Made by a program: the position numbers and the translations under genes. DNA of 7,838 nt, from NCBI GenBank assembly GCA_030647855.1, contig JAUSIJ010000051.1, forward strand, positions 1 through 7,838, read 5' to 3'. Under the pieces are notes generated by a model. It worked only from the letters and a program-made list of their open reading frames with translations. It was not told where the DNA came from and did not search any database. How positions within the stretch are numbered: the stretch's first letter is position 1; each line of letters opens with the position of its first letter. The stretch is from a bacterium. GTDB lineage: Bacteria; Patescibacteriota; Minisyncoccia; Phycocordibacterales; JAUSIJ01. Positions 1 to 6,187 of the stretch are shown piece by piece.

Positions 1-118
1 ATCATATGGACCGATTAAGGTCGTGCCGCTCTACCACCCGGCAGTGGTGGTGTATAACAATTTGATGAAAAAAGTACTTGAAGAAGATTTTAAAAAAATG
101 ATACGTTATGCCGCATAA
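1..118 (+). CDS. Uracil-DNA glycosylase, family 4-like, C-terminal fragment (5' end outside window)
   Basis: Only the last 38 codons are present, read from base 2 to a TAA stop at 116-118. The visible segment contains VVPLYHPAVVVYNN followed by a short basic helix (MKKVLEEDFKKM). The HPA-x(4)-N pattern resembles the second active-site motif (DNA minor-groove loop, HP[AS]) of the iron-sulfur family-4 uracil-DNA glycosylases, whose proteins end with such a helix a few residues later. These enzymes excise uracil from DNA in base-excision repair. The Fe-S cysteines and the GExPG motif would lie upstream and cannot be seen, so the call rests on one motif and its closeness to the C-terminus. The gene overlaps the start of the M29 aminopeptidase gene by 11 bp, which suggests one transcript with translational coupling. 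Confidence 0.72.
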   Translation, partial: SYGPIKVVPLYHPAVVVYNNLMKKVLEEDFKKMIRYAA

Positions 119-1334
119 AGGTTACCATCCTCCGAACATAATTCTAGAGCGGTACGCCGATGTTTTGGTTAATTTTGCCCTTGGAAGCGGAAAGGGGATT
201 AAGCGAGGCGATGTCGTGTATGTTCAGGCGAGCGAATATGCCAAGCGACTGTACGGTGAGATTCTCCGCGCGGTTTGGAAGCGTGGCGGGCACGTGATCG
301 GACGGTATCTACCCGACAACGAGTCCTGGTTTAATTTTGACAGCGAGTTTTTTAAGCATGCCGACGCTCATCAAATCGCTCACTTTCCGGCCAAGTTTTC
401 GCGCGGACTCATTGATGAAATTGATCACTCGGTCTACATAGACAGCGAAACTGACAAGCAGTCACTTCGGGGCGTTGACCCGAAAAAAATCATGGAGCGC
501 GGCAAAGCACACAAGCCTGCTCTGGAATGGCGTGATAAAAAGGAAAATCTCGGGCAGTTTACGTGGACAATGGCGCTCTACGGAACACCAGCTATGGCCA
601 AGGAAGCAAAACTCCGCGAAAAAGAATACTGGCATGAAATAATCAACGCCTGCTTTCTCGATAAAAAAGATCCGGTAGCCGAGTGGAAGCGCGTTTACCG
701 ATCACTTGAGGGCTATCGGAGGCGCTTAAGCGAACTGCCGATCGAGCGTATGCGGATTAGGGGACCGGATGCGGACCTTACCATTACGCTCGGAGAAAAG
801 CGGCGGTGGATGGGCGGAAGCGGCAGAAACATCCCGAGTTTTGAATTGTTCACCTCTCCCGACTGGCGTGGCACAGAGGGCTGGATACGCTTTAACCAGC
901 CCCTCTATCATTATGGCAATCTCATTCAAGGGGTCGAACTCGAATTCAGAAAGGGACGTGTCTATCGATTCTCGGCGCGAAAAGGTGAAAAGGTGCTTGA
1001 GGCCATGCTCGCGGTTCCAAACGGCGACAAGGTGGGCGAGTTCTCTCTCACCGATAATAGATTCTCGCGTATAACAAAATTTATGGCGGAAACGCTCTAC
1101 GACGAGAATATTGGAGGGCCGAACGGTAACACTCACATAGCGCTTGGAAAGGCATACCATGATTGCCTGAAGGGCAACATAAAGAAGATGAGGAGAAGCG
1201 ACTGGCAGCGTTTGGGTTTCAATGACTCTTCAGTTCATACCGATATTATTTCTACGGCGCCCCGCAAAGTTACGGCGTTCCTTAGAGGAGGCACCAGCGT
1301 GGAGATATATAGCAATGGGCGCTACACATTCTAA
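108..1334 (+). CDS. M29 family metallo-aminopeptidase (AmpS/AmpT/PepS-like)
   Basis: A 408-residue protein of normal length for family M29, cytosolic dimeric two-metal aminopeptidases that remove N-terminal residues from peptides. The N-terminal part (about 12-70) has the family pattern of a YADVLVNFAL helix, a G-D-V-V strand and a helix. All expected metal or catalytic residues seem present in the C-terminal part: E246 in NIPSFE, E311 in GEFSL, H343 and Y350 in THIALGKAY, and H377 and D379 in the HTD motif. The spacing matches what I know of AmpT/AmpS. Between YDEN (331-334) and H343 sits IGGPNGNT, about five residues longer than the common DENAxxH arrangement. The ATG at 108 lies inside the upstream gene, with no Shine-Dalgarno site, so re-initiation or coupling is likely. 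There is no signal peptide. pepF follows after 12 nt, suggesting joint peptide catabolism. The specific subtype cannot be assigned. Confidence 0.93.
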   Translation: MPHKGYHPPNIILERYADVLVNFALGSGKGIKRGDVVYVQASEYAKRLYGEILRAVWKRGGHVIGRYLPDNESWFNFDSEFFKHADAHQIAHFPAKFSRGLIDEIDHSVYIDSETDKQSLRGVDPKKIMERGKAHKPALEWRDKKENLGQFTWTMALYGTPAMAKEAKLREKEYWHEIINACFLDKKDPVAEWKRVYRSLEGYRRRLSELPIERMRIRGPDADLTITLGEKRRWMGGSGRNIPSFELFTSPDWRGTEGWIRFNQPLYHYGNLIQGVELEFRKGRVYRFSARKGEKVLEAMLAVPNGDKVGEFSLTDNRFSRITKFMAETLYDENIGGPNGNTHIALGKAYHDCLKGNIKKMRRSDWQRLGFNDSSVHTDIISTAPRKVTAFLRGGTSVEIYSNGRYTF

Positions 1335-1346
1335 AAAAGATTGACT

Positions 1347-3113
1347 ATGCCATCGGAACTTTATTCTTGGAATCTTAGCCTTTTGTACGCATCGAAGCGC
1401 GATCCGGCCATCGAAAAAGACACGCGCCAAGCGGAAATATTGGCCGAAGCCTTTGAAAAAAAATATCAGAGCTTCAACGACTACTTGAAGGACAGTGCCC
1501 TGCTAAAAAAAGCCCTCATTGAGTACGAAGAGCTCGTCAGGGTGCTTGGCGGCGAGAAGCCTATTCGATATTTCAGTTTGCTCAAGGATCTCGATGTTAC
1601 CGATGATGAAGCGGAAGCCGCACTAAACAAGCTTACGGAGCGCTTTACCATTGCCTACAATAGAATAAAATTTTTTGAAATTGAACTCGGCAAGATTCCT
1701 AAAGATGATCACACCAAACTGCTCGCGGACAAAGACTTGTCCCACTTTCATTATTATCTCAAGCAGGCCTTCCTGCGCGGCCGGCATCTTCTCTCGTTGG
1801 GCGAAGAGCAGATCCTCTCGCAGAAGATGCTTCCGAGCCATACCCTTTGGATTCTCGGTCAGGAAAAAAATCTTAACCGCCGCGAGATCGTCTTTAAAAA
1901 CCAAACATTGCCGCTCGCCGAGACACAGAATAAGATTCCGCTTCTTGGAACGAAAGAGCGTAAGATTCTCCATAACAAAGTAATGACGACGCTTAAAGAA
2001 GCGAGTGATTTTGCCGAGAGCGAGATAAACGCGCTGCTGCTCGATAAAAAAATTGATGACCGTCTGCGCGGTTTTGCCGATCCGTTCGAGAGTGTGCTGC
2101 TTGATCATCAAATCGAGGCTAAGAGCGTCAATTCGCTTTTGCGTGTGGTCAACAAAAACTTTCATCTCTGTCACCGCTTTTATGCCGTGAAGGCGAAGCT
2201 ACTTGGCATGCGCCGACTGACCTATGCTGATAGGAACGCGAGTATTCCAGGGGAGACCAATGGGTATTCTTTTGAGGAGGCTACCTTCGTTATCCGCAAA
2301 GCCATCGGCCGCCTTGATCCGAGGTTTGCGATGCTCTTTGATAAATTTCTCAAAGAAGGTCATATTGACGCTTTTCCCAAAAAAAAGAAGAAGGGGGGAG
2401 GTTATTGCTTTGGCGGAATCGAAGTGCCTACTTTCATATTGATGAACTATGTTCCGGGATTCGGCTCTCTTATGACCCTTGCTCACGAAATGGGTCATGC
2501 TATTCATACCGAGCTTTCAAAGTCGCAAACGCCGCTGTACCAGCCTTATTCGTTGGCACTCGCGGAGACGGCGAGCAATCTTTTTGAACTGATTGTTTTC
2601 GAAGAGATTAATGAGACGCTGCCCGCGGAAGAGCGTTGTCTCGCCCTGCATAATCAAATTAACGGCGATGTGGCTTCTATTTTTCGCCAGATTGCTTGTT
2701 TCAACTACGAACAGGAACTGCACGCGCGGGTTCGTCGAGAGGGCAGTGTTTCCCGCGAACACATGGCTAAGCTCCACAACGATCATATGAAGAGGTATCT
2801 CGGGCCGCTCTTTGAGCTAACCCCGCTCGACGGTTATTTTTTTGTTCAGTGGTCGCATATCAGACGTTTTTTTTACGTATATACGTACGCCTACGGCCTC
2901 CTCATCGCTCGCGCACTTTTTGAACGATATAAAAAGGATCGCGCATATGCTTCGAGTATCATAAAATTTCTTTCGGCGGGGGGAAGCGAGAGCCCGGCTC
3001 AAATTCTTCGCGAAATCGGCATTGATATTACGAACGCCGATATATTCCGGGAAGGACTAAAATCGCTTGAAGAAGACATCGCGGCGCTAGAGAAGCTCTC
3101 TAAACTCGTATAA
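1347..3113 (+). CDS. pepF: Oligoendopeptidase F, M3B family zinc peptidase
   Basis: A 588-residue protein, close to the usual size of about 600 for oligoendopeptidase F, which cuts short peptides in the cytosol. The zinc site is complete: H380-E-M-G-H384, with H387 completing the M3 HExGHxxH form, and E407 in AETAS as third ligand, 27 residues after the first His (normal for the family). The C-terminal region has the substrate-pocket FYVYTYAYG segment and the closing FLSAGGSESPAQIL...GID block typical of PepF. An in-frame TTG at 1341 would add two residues. ATG 1347 is preferred because it is the stronger codon and gives MPSELYSWNL, a plausible family start. Only weak purine sequence (AAAAAAGA) precedes it. 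It follows the M29 gene by 12 nt and is probably co-transcribed. An A8 run at 2379-2386 and a G6 run at 2393-2398 encode K345-K349 and G350-G352 just before the catalytic segment. No signal peptide is visible. Confidence 0.93.
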   Translation: MPSELYSWNLSLLYASKRDPAIEKDTRQAEILAEAFEKKYQSFNDYLKDSALLKKALIEYEELVRVLGGEKPIRYFSLLKDLDVTDDEAEAALNKLTERFTIAYNRIKFFEIELGKIPKDDHTKLLADKDLSHFHYYLKQAFLRGRHLLSLGEEQILSQKMLPSHTLWILGQEKNLNRREIVFKNQTLPLAETQNKIPLLGTKERKILHNKVMTTLKEASDFAESEINALLLDKKIDDRLRGFADPFESVLLDHQIEAKSVNSLLRVVNKNFHLCHRFYAVKAKLLGMRRLTYADRNASIPGETNGYSFEEATFVIRKAIGRLDPRFAMLFDKFLKEGHIDAFPKKKKKGGGYCFGGIEVPTFILMNYVPGFGSLMTLAHEMGHAIHTELSKSQTPLYQPYSLALAETASNLFELIVFEEINETLPAEERCLALHNQINGDVASIFRQIACFNYEQELHARVRREGSVSREHMAKLHNDHMKRYLGPLFELTPLDGYFFVQWSHIRRFFYVYTYAYGLLIARALFERYKKDRAYASSIIKFLSAGGSESPAQILREIGIDITNADIFREGLKSLEEDIAALEKLSKLV

Positions 3114-3114
3114 T
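3109..3114 (+). promoter_or_regulatory. Candidate -10 box for alaS, overlapping the pepF stop
   Basis: A perfect TATAAT hexamer includes the TAA stop of pepF and ends 8 nt before the alaS ATG at 3123. A start site at the usual distance would fall at or next to the start codon, giving a leaderless mRNA. No good -35 hexamer is found 16-18 nt upstream (candidates such as GCTAGA are poor), so this may only supplement read-through from pepF. The same -10 to ATG spacing recurs at the actin-like gene. Confidence 0.45.
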
Positions 3115-3122
3115 ATAGAGCT

Positions 3123-4907
3123 ATGCATTCAGACGAAATTCGCAAGCGATTCCTGCGTTTTTTCGAATCGAGGGGGCACCGCATTATTCCGTCGGCTTCT
3201 CTTGTACCGGTAAACGACCCTTCAGTCCTCTTTACCACTGCTGGCATGCACCCGCTTGTTCCATACTTACTTGGCCGGGAACATCCGGAAGGGAGAAGGC
3301 TTACGAATGTACAAAAGTGCGTTCGAATGCAGGATATTGAGGAGGTTGGTGACGCCACGCATGACACATTTTTTGAGATGCTTGGAAACTGGTCACTTGG
3401 AGATTATTTCAAAAAAGAGGCGATCGAATGGAGCTATCAACTCCTAACGTCGAGAGAAGAAGGCTTCGGCCTGGATCCGGAGCGACTCTATGTCACGGTC
3501 TTCGCCGGAGACAAGAATGCCCCGCAAGACCGCGAGTCAAAGAAACTCTGGCTCGGGCAGGGCATTGCCGAGAACCGCATTTACTACCGAGGTGCCGACG
3601 CCAATTGGTGGCCCGCGGTAAAAGACCCGGTCAAAGACAGATGGACCGGTCCGACAGGCCCGGACACCGAAATGTTTTATGACGTAACGGCGGCAGGACT
3701 CGGCAATTTGTCGCATAATGACTTTATGGTGGCTGAAAAGAATCAGGAGGTGGTCGAGATATGGAACGATGTCTTTATGGCATACGAAAAAAAGGACGGT
3801 CAGATCGTACGAGAACTCGAATCGAAAAATGTTGATACCGGCGCGGGGCTTGAGCGTTTGGCTATGCTTCTGCAAAAAAAAGATAGTATTTTTGAAACTG
3901 ATCTTTTTGAAACGATAATGCCGATTGTGGAGCGACTGACCGATAGTACGAAATCAGAGCGTATTGTCGCCGACCACATGAGAACTGTCGTTTTTATGAT
4001 CGCCGATGGAGTTGTACCCTCAAACACCGAACGAGGATACGTACTCCGGCGACTCATCCGCAGAGCCATTTTTCACTTGAAAGACAAGATACTGCAGCCT
4101 GAGGATGCGAAGGCTTTCGCTTCGTCGGTTGCGCTTAAATACAAAGAGTCGTATCCGGAACTGGCCGCACGCGTGTCCGAGATAGAATCGGTAATACTTG
4201 AAGAAGCGGATAAATTTAAAAAGACGCTGGGCCTTGGGTTGCGGGAGCTTGAAAAGCTCTCAGGCGGCACCATGTCGGGGAAAGACGCATTCATTCTTTT
4301 CTCTACCTACGGTTTTCCCCTCGAGATGACCGTTGAGATTACCAGGGAAAGGGGGGTCGCGGTAGACGAAGCCGGCTTTTATGAGCACTTCGCTAAACAT
4401 CAGGAGCTCTCGCGAGTGGGCGCCGAAAAAAAGTTCAAAGGCGGGCTTGCTGACACGACAGCGATGGCGGTTAAGTACCACACCGCGACGCATCTTTTGC
4501 ATCAGGCGTTGCGTATGGTACTTGGATCTCATGTGCTGCAGCGGGGTTCAAACATAACCTCGGAGCGCCTGCGATTTGATTTTACTCACGGAGCCAAAAT
4601 GACCGAGGATGAAAAAAAGAGAACGGAAGATATTGTCAACGGGAAAATAAGGGAAGGCTTGCCGGTGCAATGCGTCGTTATGCCGCGAGAAAAGGCCGAA
4701 GAAACGGGCGCCCTGCACCTTTTCGAGGAAAAGTACGGAGATTCGGTGAACGTTTACTACATAGGAGAAAAGCTCGAAGGGGCGTTTTCCAAGGAGTATT
4801 GCGGCGGACCACATGTGAACAATACGCAAGAGCTCGGTCATTTTAAAATTACGAAAGAAGAGGCGGTGTCATCGGGCGTCAGACGCGTAAAAGCGGTTCT
4901 CTCCTAG
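3123..4907 (+). CDS. alaS: Alanyl-tRNA synthetase, compact form lacking linker barrel and C-Ala domain
   Basis: Charges tRNA-Ala with alanine. The class II catalytic core is intact: the motif 1 region around 33-41 (PSVLFTTAG), motif 2 with R68 and THDTFFEMLGNWSLGDYF (79-96), the alanine-pocket NVDTGAGLER (236-245), ADHMRT (283-288), and NTERGYVLRRLIRRA (301-315). N301 appears to match the G3:U70-reading Asn of E. coli AlaRS, and E401 stands where its partner Asp is expected. The editing (SAD) domain begins abruptly at about 451 with H453-TAT-H457 and C560-GGP-H564. Only some 45-50 residues separate the STYGFPLEMT segment (395-403) from H453, so the beta-barrel linker with its TPFYxExGGQ motif is absent. 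The protein stops 30 residues after H564, so DHHA1/C-Ala is absent too. Length is 594 against about 870 in E. coli. No remnant of the missing part follows the TAG stop, so this is a true short form and not a frameshift. It begins 9 nt after pepF. Confidence 0.96.
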   Translation: MHSDEIRKRFLRFFESRGHRIIPSASLVPVNDPSVLFTTAGMHPLVPYLLGREHPEGRRLTNVQKCVRMQDIEEVGDATHDTFFEMLGNWSLGDYFKKEAIEWSYQLLTSREEGFGLDPERLYVTVFAGDKNAPQDRESKKLWLGQGIAENRIYYRGADANWWPAVKDPVKDRWTGPTGPDTEMFYDVTAAGLGNLSHNDFMVAEKNQEVVEIWNDVFMAYEKKDGQIVRELESKNVDTGAGLERLAMLLQKKDSIFETDLFETIMPIVERLTDSTKSERIVADHMRTVVFMIADGVVPSNTERGYVLRRLIRRAIFHLKDKILQPEDAKAFASSVALKYKESYPELAARVSEIESVILEEADKFKKTLGLGLRELEKLSGGTMSGKDAFILFSTYGFPLEMTVEITRERGVAVDEAGFYEHFAKHQELSRVGAEKKFKGGLADTTAMAVKYHTATHLLHQALRMVLGSHVLQRGSNITSERLRFDFTHGAKMTEDEKKRTEDIVNGKIREGLPVQCVVMPREKAEETGALHLFEEKYGDSVNVYYIGEKLEGAFSKEYCGGPHVNNTQELGHFKITKEEAVSSGVRRVKAVLS

Positions 4908-4915
4908 ACAGTCGT

Positions 4916-4943
4916 TTGCTCTGCGGCCCGTGCTCGGTATAAT
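4916..4943 (+). promoter_or_regulatory. Candidate sigma70-type promoter of the actin-like gene (leaderless)
   Basis: TTGCTC at 4916-4921 and a perfect TATAAT at 4938-4943 are separated by 16 nt, in the 44-nt gap after alaS. The -10 box ends 8 nt before the ATG at 4952, so initiation at the usual distance would place the first base at or within about three bases of the start codon. A 10-bp perfect palindrome, ATTAGCTAAT (4942-4951), spans from the -10 edge to the base before the ATG. The -35 matches the consensus only in TTG, so its strength is uncertain. Confidence 0.6.
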
Positions 4944-4951
4944 TAGCTAAT

Positions 4952-6145
4952 ATGGCGCTCTTTCGATCGAGTAAGCAAAAATTTCCGACCCTCGTCATCG
5001 ATATTGGGGGAGGAAGTGTAGGTGCCGCCGTTATTTCTCGCGGACCAAAGCCGTTCATTCACTTTGCCACGCGTGAAATAATACGAACTGAATCTGATAC
5101 AGCCGAATCCCGTACGGAAGATCTGACCAAGAAAGCGCTCGAGAACGTCCTCCATAAGGTGGGTGGCGAACTCGGGCGGGAGCTCGGTCATGTGGGTGGA
5201 ACGGTTGATGACATCATCGCTATCATATCCTCTCCGTGGTATTTTTCTAAAACCTCGACGGTACATACCGAGCACGATACGCCGGTCCCCTATAAAAAAT
5301 TCCTGTTCAATGACCTTTTGCTCGCAGAGGAAAAGATTTACGAAGAATCGCTTTCCCATGACCCGACAATTTCTCGGCTCAGGGATCATCTTGAGTTTGT
5401 GGATCGCGCCATAATTGAAACGAAGCTTAACGGTTACAGCACCGATAACCCCGAGGCTCACTCGGCCCGATCGCTCGACATTGGATTTTTTATGAGTCTT
5501 ATGTCCCGCGACGTCAAGGCCGCCTTTAGCGGCATCATCGAGAAGCAGTATCACCGAGAACCCCGCTACTTTTGCCTGCCGCTCGTTGTGTTCGGCGCAA
5601 TGCGAGACCTTCGCCCGGGCTTACGCGATTACTTGTTTATCGATGTCGGCGCACTGGTTACCGACATAACTGTTGTCAAAGGTGGATCGATTTTCGGGAC
5701 CGCATCGTTTCCCCTTGGCAGAAATTTTTTACTGAAGGAGATGTCGGTCGCATTTAGCGTTGAGGAAAACGTTGCGCTGTCTTTCGCCACGCTTTATGTT
5801 GATGGCAAAATCGAGCCATCCCTTTTTCTCAAGATGGGTAAAGTTATTGAGGAGGTTGAAAGTAAGTGGCGCTCGGGCCTTCATGCCGCTCTTATGCATT
5901 ATGCCAAGGACATTTTCGTACCGCTCACGGCTTATCTCTCGGTAGATTATGACTTCCTCTCTTTCTTTAAAACATTTGCCGAGCACGAGCGCGTCGGACA
6001 GGTTGACCCTTCGGATGAAGCCCTCGATGTAGTTCCGCTTACTAAGGAAATTGTAAGAGAGCACTGCGAGTACCAAAGTCAGCAGTTTGCTGATCCGATA
6101 TTATCCATCGGCAGCGCGTACATTAACAAAATTGAAGCCCGATAA
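4952..6145 (+). CDS. Actin-fold ATPase-like protein, PilM/FtsA-related
   Basis: A 397-residue cytosolic protein without signal peptide or membrane helix. Two signatures of the actin/Hsp70/FtsA ATPase fold are visible: a phosphate-1 loop, TLVIDIGGGSVGAAVI (13-28), with D17 and G19-G21, and a phosphate-2 loop, YLFIDVGALVTDITVV (227-242), with D231, G233, T237 and D238. The latter is followed by GGSIFGTASFPLGRNFL, matching the strand-turn-strand and iPlGG-like step of FtsA and PilM. The expected C-terminal adenosine motif (LTGGxA) is degenerate: PLTAYLSVDYDF (324-335) lies at the likely place without the glycine pair. Length fits PilM (about 350) or FtsA (about 420). No FtsZ-binding or pilus neighbours help to choose. 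The next gene, 42 nt downstream, encodes a bitopic membrane protein with a cytoplasmic tail, so a PilM-PilN-like partnership is a reasonable inference. ATG 4952 is supported by the abutting promoter. Confidence 0.7.
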   Translation: MALFRSSKQKFPTLVIDIGGGSVGAAVISRGPKPFIHFATREIIRTESDTAESRTEDLTKKALENVLHKVGGELGRELGHVGGTVDDIIAIISSPWYFSKTSTVHTEHDTPVPYKKFLFNDLLLAEEKIYEESLSHDPTISRLRDHLEFVDRAIIETKLNGYSTDNPEAHSARSLDIGFFMSLMSRDVKAAFSGIIEKQYHREPRYFCLPLVVFGAMRDLRPGLRDYLFIDVGALVTDITVVKGGSIFGTASFPLGRNFLLKEMSVAFSVEENVALSFATLYVDGKIEPSLFLKMGKVIEEVESKWRSGLHAALMHYAKDIFVPLTAYLSVDYDFLSFFKTFAEHERVGQVDPSDEALDVVPLTKEIVREHCEYQSQQFADPILSIGSAYINKIEAR

Positions 6146-6146
6146 A

Positions 6147-6175
6147 TTGCCAAAACTCTTTAAATTACGTAAAAT
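6147..6175 (+). promoter_or_regulatory. Candidate sigma70-type promoter of the bitopic protein gene
   Basis: TTGCCA at 6147-6152 starts two bases after the TAA of the actin-like gene. After a 17-nt spacer it is followed by TAAAAT at 6170-6175. Both boxes are close to consensus (five of six matches for the -10, four of six for the -35) at optimal spacing. The ATG at 6188 is 12 nt beyond the -10 box, leaving a leader of roughly 4-7 nt. GAG at 6179-6181 would be too short and too close to the RNA 5' end to act as a normal ribosome-binding site. Confidence 0.6.
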
Positions 6176-6187
6176 AGTGAGCGAAGT

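Noticed and set aside
1341..1346. TTG start of pepF two codons upstream of the ATG
   Set aside because: TTG is a weaker start, adds only two residues, and has no better ribosome-binding site than ATG 1347.
1623..2174. A 183-codon minus-strand open frame inside pepF
   Set aside because: Fully covered by the oligoendopeptidase coding sequence; no domain features or start signal of its own.
2875..2886. Perfect 12-bp palindrome ACGTATATACGT
   Set aside because: It falls within the coding of the conserved tyrosine/valine-rich FYVYTYAY segment of pepF and is explained by that codon use.
4908..4951. Remnant of a lost C-terminal AlaRS domain after the alaS stop
   Set aside because: Only 44 nt remain before the next gene, they hold a promoter, and the following gene is unrelated, so there is no sign of a frameshift or decaying domain.
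4943..5554. A 203-codon open frame on the minus strand opposite the actin-like gene
   Set aside because: It lies inside a well-supported + strand gene, its translation shows no recognisable domain, and long antisense frames are common in such codon use.
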